This document shows positions 7,985 through 15,008 of a stretch of 29,433 nt of DNA, one piece after another. The stretch's first letter is position 1. Each line of letters begins with the position of its first letter. The DNA comes from CAYZBM01 sp964476705. Lineage in GTDB: Bacteria; Pseudomonadota; Alphaproteobacteria; Rickettsiales; UBA6187. Location of the stretch: positions 1 to 29,433 of the forward strand of contig CAYZBM010000017.1 in assembly GCA_964476705.1 (NCBI GenBank), written 5' to 3'. The translations under genes and the position numbers were made by a program. The notes under the pieces were generated by a model. It worked only from the letters and a program-made list of their open reading frames with translations. It had not been told where the DNA came from and did no database searches.

Positions 7985-8893
7985 ATGAATTACAAAACTA
8001 TTACCATTTTTGGCGGAACAGGCTTTTTAGGCCGTTATGTAGTAAATAAACTCTGCAAAGAGAACTACATAATCAAAATAGTCTCAACTAATCCCCAAAA
8101 AGGAGCTTTTTTAAAACCTTGTGGTTCTGTGGGGCAAGTTAATTGTGTTTATGGTAATATTAGAGACTATAATTCAGTAAAAGAAAATATTAAAGATTCC
8201 CAGATAGTAATTAATTTAGTCGGAATATTATATAAAAAAGGTAAAAATAATTTTAGCAATGTTCATGCCATTGGCGCTGAATATATCGCTAAAGCTTGCA
8301 CTGAAGAAAATATTGAAAGACTTATCCATATTTCAGCTTTAGGCATAGATAAACCTTCAGGTTCTGTATATGCCCGAAGCAAGCTAAACGGAGAGAAGGC
8401 TGTACATAACGCTTATCCTAATGCTATCATTTTAAGGCCAAGTATAATTTTTGGACCAGAAGATAACTTTATCAATAAATTTGCCTTCATTACAAAAATA
8501 TCACCGATAGTACCTTTAATTGGTAATGGCAAAGCTAAATTCCAACCAATTTATGTTGAGGATGTCGCAGATAGTATTGCTGCTTGCTTAAATAATAAAA
8601 ATAGCTGTGGTAAAATTTATGAATTGGGTGGTAATGAAATTTATAGTTTCCGTGAACTACTTCAACTTATAATTAATATAGTTGGCAAAAAGCGCTTTAT
8701 CCTACCATTACCTACTCCAATGGTAAAACTGGTGGCAATATTCTTAAGTCTATTTCCTATTACGCCGATCATTACTAATGATCAAATAAAATTACTTAAA
8801 GTTGATAATATATTAAGTGCTAACTCCTTAAAAATAGGTGATTTGGGAATCAAACCTCGCGGGCTAAAGGCGACTATTGAAAGTTATTTATAA
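7985..8893 (+). CDS. NDUFA9-like NAD(P)-binding epimerase/dehydratase
   Basis: This is an extended/atypical short-chain dehydrogenase of the type related to the complex I accessory subunit NDUFA9. The N-terminal Rossmann motif GGTGFLG follows eight residues after my chosen ATG. YxxxK is present as YARSKLNGEKA, and the RPSIIFGPEDNF segment is typical of this subfamily. The open frame extends upstream to a TTG at 7940, but that start would add 15 residues before the first Rossmann strand, so I prefer the ATG at 7985. The substrate is unknown: alphaproteobacterial homologues may be complex I-associated or act on isoprenoid/quinone intermediates. The gene stands alone on the plus strand and ends 26 bp from the convergent phosphatase, with no terminator visible. 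Confidence 0.85.
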   Translation: MNYKTITIFGGTGFLGRYVVNKLCKENYIIKIVSTNPQKGAFLKPCGSVGQVNCVYGNIRDYNSVKENIKDSQIVINLVGILYKKGKNNFSNVHAIGAEYIAKACTEENIERLIHISALGIDKPSGSVYARSKLNGEKAVHNAYPNAIILRPSIIFGPEDNFINKFAFITKISPIVPLIGNGKAKFQPIYVEDVADSIAACLNNKNSCGKIYELGGNEIYSFRELLQLIINIVGKKRFILPLPTPMVKLVAIFLSLFPITPIITNDQIKLLKVDNILSANSLKIGDLGIKPRGLKATIESYL

Positions 8894-8919
8894 ATTATAG
8901 ACCGCAGATAACAATAGGT

Positions 8920-9657
8920 TTAAGATCTAATCATTAGAATCAAACTCAAATCATCCTGCAAGTTAAGTAAGTAATTAGTTTTAAAATCCTTAACTAAAAC
9001 ATTAAAGGCCAGAGGTATATTATTATGATTAGCTCCAGATAAACTCTTATTAAAAAAAGCCACTAGATCTTCTTCATTTAAATATTGGCTATTTTTATCT
9101 TTGGTTTCAAGTAAGCCATCACTATAAATAAACAAAGCTGAATTTGGAGCAAATTCTTTTTTCATTTGAGTAAAATGACCTTCTTTATCAATTCCTAAAG
9201 GCAGTCCTTTACCCCCAGAAACTTTGCTAGCTTTATTATTTTTAAGTAAAATAGGCGCAGGATTAGCACAAGTAACATAAGTTAAATTATTTTCCTTGAT
9301 ATTAATTACTGAATAAAACATCGTCGCATAAAGACCTGGCTCTAAACTATCACAAAGCTCGATATTTAAATAATTGATATATGATAATGGATCTAAGGCC
9401 AGATCACTTCTCGCCAACATTAATTTATGAATATTTTTTACATTCTTATAGGCTTTTTCTCCATGGCCACAAAAATCTAAAATATAAAAAGCAAATGAAT
9501 CCGCAGATAAAGCAAAAATTCCCCATAAATCACCGCTTTTATTCTCATAAGATTGACTAAATTCAAAAATATCAATTTTATATTTTAGTTTAAAATAAGA
9601 AATTGCCTTTTTAAATTCCGCCTCAGAATTTAAGCTACTATAACTATATTCAAGCAC
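8920..9657 (-). CDS. SpoIIE/RsbU-type PP2C phosphatase
   Basis: This is a PPM-family serine phosphatase of the sort that dephosphorylates STAS anti-anti-sigma proteins. The visible motifs are LDFCGHG (metal-binding Asp and GHG), a glycine-rich GGKGLPLGI segment, IYSDGLLE and QDDLSLI (second metal Asp). The domain fills the whole protein of about 245 residues, with no sensor, REC or membrane part, so its input must come from elsewhere. The frame opens at a GTG at 9675, but the GTG at 9657 sits right after AAAGGAGA and is the better start. A STAS gene lies upstream on the same strand, 222 bp away across a hairpin-rich gap. No anti-sigma kinase is nearby. Confidence 0.85.
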   Translation of the reverse strand: MLEYSYSSLNSEAEFKKAISYFKLKYKIDIFEFSQSYENKSGDLWGIFALSADSFAFYILDFCGHGEKAYKNVKNIHKLMLARSDLALDPLSYINYLNIELCDSLEPGLYATMFYSVINIKENNLTYVTCANPAPILLKNNKASKVSGGKGLPLGIDKEGHFTQMKKEFAPNSALFIYSDGLLETKDKNSQYLNEEDLVAFFNKSLSGANHNNIPLAFNVLVKDFKTNYLLNLQDDLSLILMIRS

Positions 9658-9725
9658 ATATTCTCCTTTAAACACAGCCTAGATCATCTATATTGTTTAA
9701 TTTATTCTTAATCTTATTTAAAAAT

Positions 9726-9749
9726 AAAAATGTACCAGTGTACATTTTT
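9726..9749. terminator. AT-rich hairpin, possible weak terminator
   Basis: AAAAATGTAC-CAGT-GTACATTTTT is a perfect 10-bp stem with a 4-nt loop and a T run on either strand. It is the third of three hairpins between the STAS and SpoIIE genes. The low G+C makes efficient termination doubtful, so it could instead be an operator-like palindrome for the phosphatase gene. Confidence 0.4.
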
Positions 9750-9760
9750 TAGATTCGTTG

Positions 9761-9790
9761 ATAATCCGATGGGCCGCTCCCAAGGATTAT
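9761..9790 (-). repeat. GC-core hairpin element, copy 1
   Basis: Read on the minus strand, the core TTGGGAGCGGCCCATC (9783 to 9768) is enclosed by pairing arms ATAATCC and GGATTAT. The arms extend to GTTAATAATCC / GGATTATCAAC with one A-C mismatch. A second copy with a 15/16 identical core and different but still complementary arms lies at 29392-29429. Inside the core, GGG and CCC can pair as well. Confidence 0.7.
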
Positions 9791-9804
9791 TAACACAATT
9801 CAAT

Positions 9805-9865
9805 TTGTGAAGAAAACTTTTAATAAAAATCTTGCAAATGCTTTTATTAAAAGTTTTCTTCACAA
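9805..9865. repeat. 24-bp perfect inverted repeat
   Basis: The arms at 9805-9828 and 9842-9865 are exact reverse complements around a 13-nt loop. It starts 14 bp after the STAS stop codon. No T-tract follows on the minus strand, so it is not a standard terminator. It would strongly protect the 3' end of a STAS mRNA, or it is part of the composite element with the GC-core hairpin. A similar composite lies at 29342-29429. Confidence 0.8.
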
Positions 9866-9879
9866 GTAGCTCATCAATT

Positions 9880-10188
9880 TCACCAGTCTATTTCAACTAT
9901 CTTATCTATATTAAAGCTCTTAAACATATGCTTAACCTTACCGGTTGGATGCTTTAAAACAAATTTTTTACCGTTAGCATTATTTAATTCATTTTTAACG
10001 AGCATAATGATACTAAGACCTAAAGAATCAAGTAAAACTAACTTACTGAAATCAAATTCCAGTATATTACAGTCGCTATCTTTAAATTTTCTTGCAATTT
10101 CAATAACTTGCTGACAATCAGTCGCTGTTGTTCGCCCTTGCAAAATAACCTGGTATTTACTATTATCTATGACACTTGAAAAATTCAT
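9880..10188 (-). CDS. STAS-domain anti-sigma factor antagonist
   Basis: This is a single STAS domain of the SpoIIAA/RsbV type. When its serine is unphosphorylated it binds and inhibits an anti-sigma kinase or a related partner. The signature VLLDSLGLSIIMLVKNEL carries the expected phosphorylatable serine in the D-S-L-G context. The frame reaches a GTG at 10221, but the ATG at 10188 (MNFSSVIDNSKYQV) gives the usual family start and is preceded by AAAAGGGG about ten bases upstream. The protein is then 102 residues, normal for the family. The SpoIIE-type phosphatase downstream is its natural partner; the kinase is not in this window. It is divergent from the ABC exporter across about 130 bp. Confidence 0.85.
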   Translation of the reverse strand: MNFSSVIDNSKYQVILQGRTTATDCQQVIEIARKFKDSDCNILEFDFSKLVLLDSLGLSIIMLVKNELNNANGKKFVLKHPTGKVKHMFKSFNIDKIVEIDW

Positions 10189-10318
10189 CCGTTTAAAACC
10201 CCTTTTAAAGAATATACCCACAGCCTTTACAAGACTATAACAAAAATATATAAGTTTCCCTATAAAGCTACAACATTTAATTTAAGCTTCCATACCTATT
10301 TAAAGGAGTACAATAACT

Positions 10319-12100
10319 TTGAGTATTCTTAAAAACAAATCTAAATTATCGCCATGGCTTAGCTATATAAAAGCCTATAAATTACATCTAGTTGGTGCTG
10401 TTATAGCGTTGCTTTTTGCTTCAATCTCAGTCCTAATCTTGGGTAAAGCTGTAGGTTTTTTAATTGATCAAGGTATCTCACATAATAATCCGCATTTCCT
10501 AAATAATGGCTTATTTATGGTGATGGGAGTGATTTTATTATTGGCCCTGGCTTCATTTTTTCGTTCCTTTTTAATAACTTATGTGGGCGAACATAGCATC
10601 GCTAACATTAAAAAAGATCTTTATAACCATGTACTTAAACTTCCTTGTAGTTATTTTGAAAATAATCAAAGTGGGGAATTATTATCCAGAATAACTGCTG
10701 ATACCGCTTTACTGCAAACCGTTTTAACTAGTAGTTTTTCTAGTACCATCCGTAATACTATTATGTTTATCGGTGGGCTAATTATGATGATTATCACCAG
10801 TGCTAAGCTTGCTGCAATTATTGCTTTTGTGATTGTAGTTATTGTAATTCCAATAGTCTTATTTAGTAAAAAAGTTCGCGGACTTTCAAAAATAATTTTA
10901 GGTAAAGCATCTTATATTAGCTCACATTTAACTGAAACTATTTTTAATATTAAAACTATTAAAGCTTTTAATTATGAAAATACCCAGCAAGCAAAATTTG
11001 ATCACATAATCGCTGACACCTTAAAAATTACTGAACAAAAAATTCTTTCCCGTTCTTTATTATCTTCAATAGTAATTAGTTTAATTTTTGGCGCTGTTGC
11101 TTTTGTTTTATGGATTGGTGGTCACGAGGTGATTAAAGGCCATTTAACTAGCGGCCAATTATCATCTTTTATTTTTTATTCAATAGTTGTAGCTGGTAGT
11201 TTAGGTAGTATTTCGGATGTAATTGGAGATATTCAAAAAGCTTTAGGCTCAGCTGAAAGATTAACCGAATTATTAAACGAACAAGATAGTCTAACTATAG
11301 CAAACCTTAATAACTCAAATAATATCCATATTAATAACCAACAAAAAGCAACCTTAAATTATGATAATTCGCCCTTATTAAAATTTGAACAGGTTAGTTT
11401 TTCTTATGAAAAAAATAATAAGATTGCGGTAAACAACCTTAATTTTACTATTAATCCCGGAGAAATTGCTGCAATAGTCGGACCATCTGGCGCCGGTAAA
11501 AGTACTTTATTTGAATTAATCTTAAAGTTTTATACTCCAACTAATGGTGCTATTTATATTGATAATATAAATATAGCAGATATTAACGACCAAGAATTAA
11601 GGGATTATTGCGGGATAGTTTCGCAATCACCTGTAATTTTTAGCGGGTCAGCTTATGATAACATTCATATTGGTAAAATAACTGCAACTAAAGATGAAAT
11701 TATAGCGGCCGCCAAACAAGCAGCTTGTTATGATTTTATCATGCAATTACCTAATGGTTTTGACAGTAATTTAGGCGAGATGGGTGGTAAGTTATCTGGG
11801 GGTGAAAAACAACGGATTGCCATTGCCCGGGTTTTTTTGAAAAATCCTAAAATATTACTACTTGATGAAGCAACTTCAGCCCTAGATAGCCAAAATGAAC
11901 AATTAGTAAAACAGGCGCTCGAAAAACTTATAATTAATCGTACTTGTCTAGTTATCACCCATAAACTAGATACTATAAAAAAAGCCAAAAAAATAATTGT
12001 CTTAGAACATGGTAAAATTGTCGAGACCGGTAATCATGAAACATTATTGGCTAATAATGGACTTTATGCTAATTTAACTAGATTGCAGTTTACAAATTAG
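10319..12100 (+). CDS. MsbA-type ABC exporter (permease-ATPase fusion)
   Basis: This half-transporter is expected to work as a homodimer in the inner membrane. Residues 1 to about 310 form the six-helix exporter domain. A loose Asn-rich linker lies at 327-350, and the ATPase covers about 353-590. Walker A GPSGAGKST (388-396), Q-loop SQSP, signature LSGGE (492-496), Walker B ILLLDE (512-517), D-loop SALD and switch H548 are all intact. It starts with TTG, supported by AAAGGAG ten bases upstream. Lipid A/lipid flipping (MsbA) is the likeliest role, but drug or peptide export cannot be excluded from sequence alone. Its last 11 bases overlap the 3' end of the convergent gene at 12090. Confidence 0.9.
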   Translation: MSILKNKSKLSPWLSYIKAYKLHLVGAVIALLFASISVLILGKAVGFLIDQGISHNNPHFLNNGLFMVMGVILLLALASFFRSFLITYVGEHSIANIKKDLYNHVLKLPCSYFENNQSGELLSRITADTALLQTVLTSSFSSTIRNTIMFIGGLIMMIITSAKLAAIIAFVIVVIVIPIVLFSKKVRGLSKIILGKASYISSHLTETIFNIKTIKAFNYENTQQAKFDHIIADTLKITEQKILSRSLLSSIVISLIFGAVAFVLWIGGHEVIKGHLTSGQLSSFIFYSIVVAGSLGSISDVIGDIQKALGSAERLTELLNEQDSLTIANLNNSNNIHINNQQKATLNYDNSPLLKFEQVSFSYEKNNKIAVNNLNFTINPGEIAAIVGPSGAGKSTLFELILKFYTPTNGAIYIDNINIADINDQELRDYCGIVSQSPVIFSGSAYDNIHIGKITATKDEIIAAAKQAACYDFIMQLPNGFDSNLGEMGGKLSGGEKQRIAIARVFLKNPKILLLDEATSALDSQNEQLVKQALEKLIINRTCLVITHKLDTIKKAKKIIVLEHGKIVETGNHETLLANNGLYANLTRLQFTN

Positions 12101-12629
12101 TTGTACGCACTCCACCATCCTGTTCAACTGTATCATATACATGAAAAGTATTGGCAGCAGCCAATTCTGCTGCAGGACGAAGAGCATTATTTCCATTAGC
12201 ACTAGCTGCTGCCCCTGGCCTCACTCCAACCCACTCAACTGTATCGTATTCATGAGGAGGAGCATCAAGATTTATAGGAAAAGTAGTAATTCTTTGTCTA
12301 CCTCCTCTTGTTCCTTCTTTAGGATTATATTCATTAGCAACAGTAGCAACATGAGTTGTTCCTCGAGCAGCAGTCATCGCTCTCTTTTGAGATATATGCG
12401 CGATAAATAATGGAAATCCAACAATAGCACCAAGTCCAACAATACCCCCCAAAGCTATCAAAGCCCTTAGACCATCTTTTCTTACATTTTCATCTCCTAA
12501 ACCAGAAGCAATAGCTGTAGTGACACTTGTGCATAATACAGCAGAAGACCAGCCAAAAATTGCAATAGCGGTTATAATTGGATGATTTTTAATAAATTGC
12601 TGTATTGGAGTTTTTGGTGTTTGTGGCAT
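12090..12629 (-). CDS. Two-TM protein with paired HxYDTVE motifs, putative effector
   Basis: This 179-residue protein is of no family I recognise. Two hydrophobic segments (about 18-42 and 55-79) enclose a short charged loop, like hairpin membrane anchors. The rest is polar and probably disordered. It contains HEYDTVEWVGVR (126-137) and HVYDTVEQDGGVR (163-175), a duplicated tyrosine motif in a tail otherwise rich in Ala, Asn and Pro. Such repeated acidic-flanked tyrosines resemble sites phosphorylated by host kinases in known effectors; this is a resemblance only. AAGGGG lies before the ATG. It is first of three neighbouring unknown genes on this strand, and its end overlaps the convergent ABC gene by 11 bp. 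Confidence 0.7.
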   Translation of the reverse strand: MPQTPKTPIQQFIKNHPIITAIAIFGWSSAVLCTSVTTAIASGLGDENVRKDGLRALIALGGIVGLGAIVGFPLFIAHISQKRAMTAARGTTHVATVANEYNPKEGTRGGRQRITTFPINLDAPPHEYDTVEWVGVRPGAAASANGNNALRPAAELAAANTFHVYDTVEQDGGVRTTNL

Positions 12630-12695
12630 AAGCCCCTTATCATTTAATGATGCTAATAAGAATTTTAAATAGTTATTCTGTAATGTTTTATATTA

Positions 12696-12989
12696 TTATA
12701 AAATACTGCAGCAACCTTGACCTTCTTCAATACCGTGTTGCCTAAGTCTATCTACTATAATAGCTTTCTCATTCTCAGATATTTGAGTGCCTGGAGTGCC
12801 ACCTGGTAATTCAGATAATGAGCGACCTCCACGTGGTGGAAGTTGACCTGTTTCCATTAATACTGATGTAGTTGCACTTCTTGCAGCATTAGCAGAATAT
12901 GCTCTCTGTTCTTCTGTAGGAGTTGTACTTGTATCAACCGTAGTTGATTTAGTAGTTTTAGTATCATTTCCATTATTAGATTTAGACAT
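12696..12989 (-). CDS. Short disordered protein ending in a CaaX box (CSIL)
   Basis: With the ATG at 12989 the protein has 97 residues. Two earlier in-frame starts (GTG 13007, ATG 12998) exist, but GGA lies eight bases before the chosen ATG. The N-terminal half is Ser/Thr/Asn-rich and disordered (MSKSNNGNDTKTTKSTT). A short helix-prone part follows (ENEKAIIVDRLRQHGIEEG). The protein ends GQGCCSIL. The last four residues form Cys-Ser-Ile-Leu, a fit to the eukaryotic CaaX prenylation signal with Leu favouring geranylgeranylation. The preceding Cys resembles the CC pairs of RhoB and RalA tails. Bacteria do not prenylate proteins, so this suggests modification inside a host. No enzymatic motif is present. 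Confidence 0.65.
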   Translation of the reverse strand: MSKSNNGNDTKTTKSTTVDTSTTPTEEQRAYSANAARSATTSVLMETGQLPPRGGRSLSELPGGTPGTQISENEKAIIVDRLRQHGIEEGQGCCSIL

Positions 12990-13106
12990 AAGAATCATCC
13001 ACAACACAGAGTAGTTAAATTATTAACTATCTACACCATATAAAAAATAAAACATCAAGACAAGATTAATGCCTAGTTAATCTTTTAAGTTTGCGTATCT
13101 TATTAT

Positions 13107-13928
13107 TTAACTTATTTCATAGACATTATTATTAAGAGATTCTTGATTAAGAGATTCTTGTCTTCCTATATTTAAATTAGTACTAGGAACAGTTCTAGTA
13201 GTACTACGACCAGTTCTAGTAGTACTACGACCAGTTCTAGTCAGAGGAAATATAAAATGATCAAAAACACCATCAGCAACAACAGCATCATATCTTCTTT
13301 CATTGTTGTCAGATGTACCAGGTAAATGAGTAGTTGTCCATTGATTGTTAAAATCAGCACCGGCGTTGATAGAATCAGTACTTCCTTGAGTAGAGGATAT
13401 GCTATGAACTGAACCACCGCCGTCGTTGGTAGAATAAGCTTCTCGATTAATTCTCGTTACATCCTCTTGATTCATTGTCATTACAATCCCAGATGTATCT
13501 CCTGACCATGAATTTAGTCTAAATCGACTACTACTCATACTCACAAAGCTTCTCAAACAATTCCCTGCAGTTTCAAGGCAACTTGGACCATCCTGATCTG
13601 CAAGGAGATATGTTTCTTCTTTAATCATACAGCTAAAAGCTAGTGATAAAATTCCTACTCCAGCAATTACAGCTCCCGCTATAAATGCATGATTAGGATC
13701 AATATCTTGTTTCTCTTGTTCAATAGCTCCTACTAACGAAACTATCCCAGCAGAGCATAAAAGCCCTGCACTAACTGCTCTTAACTTATTTACTAAAGAC
13801 CACGCCACATCAATATCTCCACTTAAAGCTGAAGATTTACAAATACTTAATTTATTTACTTTTGTCCAGTAAAAATACAGGCTTAATATGCTAACAAATA
13901 AATCCACCGCCCAAAACTTGGGTTCCAA
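13107..13928 (-). CDS. Membrane-anchored repeat-tail protein, putative effector
   Basis: This protein of up to 273 residues is of no family I recognise. In the long numbering, hydrophobic segments lie at about 8-22, 49-70 and 81-103. The rest is a Ser/Thr/Asn-rich tail with RYDAVVADG, two and a half copies of a TRTGRST repeat, a QESLN duplication and a final NNVYEIS. The start is uncertain. The TTG at 13928 lies inside mnmA (38-bp overlap) and lacks a ribosome-binding site. The GTG at 13808 has GGAG at good distance and would give 233 residues without the first hydrophobic segment. The layout of a membrane hairpin followed by a disordered tyrosine-bearing tail resembles the gene at 12090, and a shared role at a host membrane is inferred. 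Confidence 0.6.
   Translation of the reverse strand: MEPKFWAVDLFVSILSLYFYWTKVNKLSICKSSALSGDIDVAWSLVNKLRAVSAGLLCSAGIVSLVGAIEQEKQDIDPNHAFIAGAVIAGVGILSLAFSCMIKEETYLLADQDGPSCLETAGNCLRSFVSMSSSRFRLNSWSGDTSGIVMTMNQEDVTRINREAYSTNDGGGSVHSISSTQGSTDSINAGADFNNQWTTTHLPGTSDNNERRYDAVVADGVFDHFIFPLTRTGRSTTRTGRSTTRTVPSTNLNIGRQESLNQESLNNNVYEIS
13131..13160 (-). repeat. 15-bp in-frame duplication
   Basis: ATTAAGAGATTCTTG occurs twice head to tail and encodes the QESLN-QESLN tail of the gene it lies in. The perfect identity suggests recent slippage. Confidence 0.85.
13190..13240 (-). repeat. 21-bp in-frame tandem repeat
   Basis: Two perfect 21-bp units (13190-13210 and 13211-13231) and a partial third encode TRTGRST-type heptads in the C-terminal tail. 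This is another sign of slippage-driven tail variation in this cluster. Confidence 0.88.
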
Positions 13929-15000
13929 GATAGGCTACACAAGCCTGACCTTTAGTTACAGCCCGCGCCTTTTGCGCTAAAACAACCTTAGCCTGATTAT
14001 TTTCTATTGGGTAGATCTTTGCAGGCAAAAGCTCAGATGCTGAACGTAATCTAACTTTTAAGTCTAATCCATTTGGATAATTATTAAGCGGCTCGGTCAT
14101 TAACCAATTAACATCACGAATTATTAATTCTTTGTCCCCTAAATCTTCTTCCGATCCTACTATTACTTGATTATTTTTGGCATCAATCTTAACTACATAA
14201 AGTGCGTCACCGCCACCAATATTTAGACCTCTTCTTTGCCCTTTAGTATAAAAAGCTATACCTCTATGCTCGCCTAATTTTTTGCCAGATAGGTCAATAA
14301 TATCACCAGGAATAAAAGCATCAGGTCTTAATCTTTCAATAACTTTAGTATAAGAACCATTAGGCACAAAACATATATCTTGCGAATCTGGCTTATCATG
14401 AATTTCTAAACCATAAAGTTTAGCTAGTTCCCGGGTATGTTCTTTAGTAAAACCACCTAAAGGAAAATGAATATATTCTAATTGCTCTTTGGTAGTGGCA
14501 AATAAAAAATAACTTTGATCTTTATTTAAATCTATAGCTCTATGTAATTGCGCTTCATTATTAGGGCCAATAATTCTTTGTACATAATGACCGGTAGCTA
14601 AAGCATCAGCATTTAAATCTTTCGCCATTTTAAAAAGATCGCGAAATTTTACTGATTGATTACATTTTACACAAGGTATTGGGGTTTCACCACGCAAATA
14701 ACTATCGGCAAAATCTTCCATAACTTCTTGCTTAAATACCGATTCATAATTCAGCACATAATGCGGAAAGCCCAAACTATCTGCTACATTTTTAGCATCA
14801 TAAATATCTTTGCCCGCGCAGCAAGCACCTTTTTTTTCCAGATCAACACCCAAATCATAAAGCTGCAAGGTAATACCCACAACATTATAGCCAGCTTTAT
14901 GTAGCATCACCGCTACCACCGAACTATCAACGCCGCCCGACATAGCAACTACAACTTTTGTGTCTTTAATTGCTTTATTTTTAACAAAAAGATTTTCCAT
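13891..15000 (-). CDS. mnmA: tRNA-specific 2-thiouridylase MnmA
   Basis: MnmA puts the 2-thio group on wobble uridine U34 of Lys, Glu and Gln tRNAs, using ATP and persulfide sulfur. The PP-loop AMSGGVDSS (19-27) binds ATP. The catalytic cysteine pair is C110 (PIPCVKC) and C209 (SQDICFV). ATGHY and DQSYFLF motifs are present, and the C-terminal beta-barrel is complete. The 369-residue length is normal. It follows ispB by only 8 bp, so it is read from the same message, with AGAGAAG before the ATG. Its 3' end may overlap the start of the unknown gene at 13107-13928. Confidence 0.96.
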   Translation of the reverse strand: MENLFVKNKAIKDTKVVVAMSGGVDSSVVAVMLHKAGYNVVGITLQLYDLGVDLEKKGACCAGKDIYDAKNVADSLGFPHYVLNYESVFKQEVMEDFADSYLRGETPIPCVKCNQSVKFRDLFKMAKDLNADALATGHYVQRIIGPNNEAQLHRAIDLNKDQSYFLFATTKEQLEYIHFPLGGFTKEHTRELAKLYGLEIHDKPDSQDICFVPNGSYTKVIERLRPDAFIPGDIIDLSGKKLGEHRGIAFYTKGQRRGLNIGGGDALYVVKIDAKNNQVIVGSEEDLGDKELIIRDVNWLMTEPLNNYPNGLDLKVRLRSASELLPAKIYPIENNQAKVVLAQKARAVTKGQACVAYLGTQVLGGGFIC

Positions 15001-15008
15001 AATCTTCT

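Noticed and set aside
9805..9865. Reading the 24-bp inverted repeat as an intrinsic terminator of the STAS gene
   Set aside because: The stem is A+T-rich and no T-tract follows it on the minus strand.
12141..12410. An 89-codon plus-strand frame within the 12090-12629 gene
   Set aside because: It is Ser/Cys-rich and without motif; the opposite-strand gene has a strong AAGGGG ribosome-binding site and membrane segments.
13161..13260. Possible CRISPR array from the short repeats near 13.2 kb
   Set aside because: The units abut without spacers and stay in frame within a coding tail.
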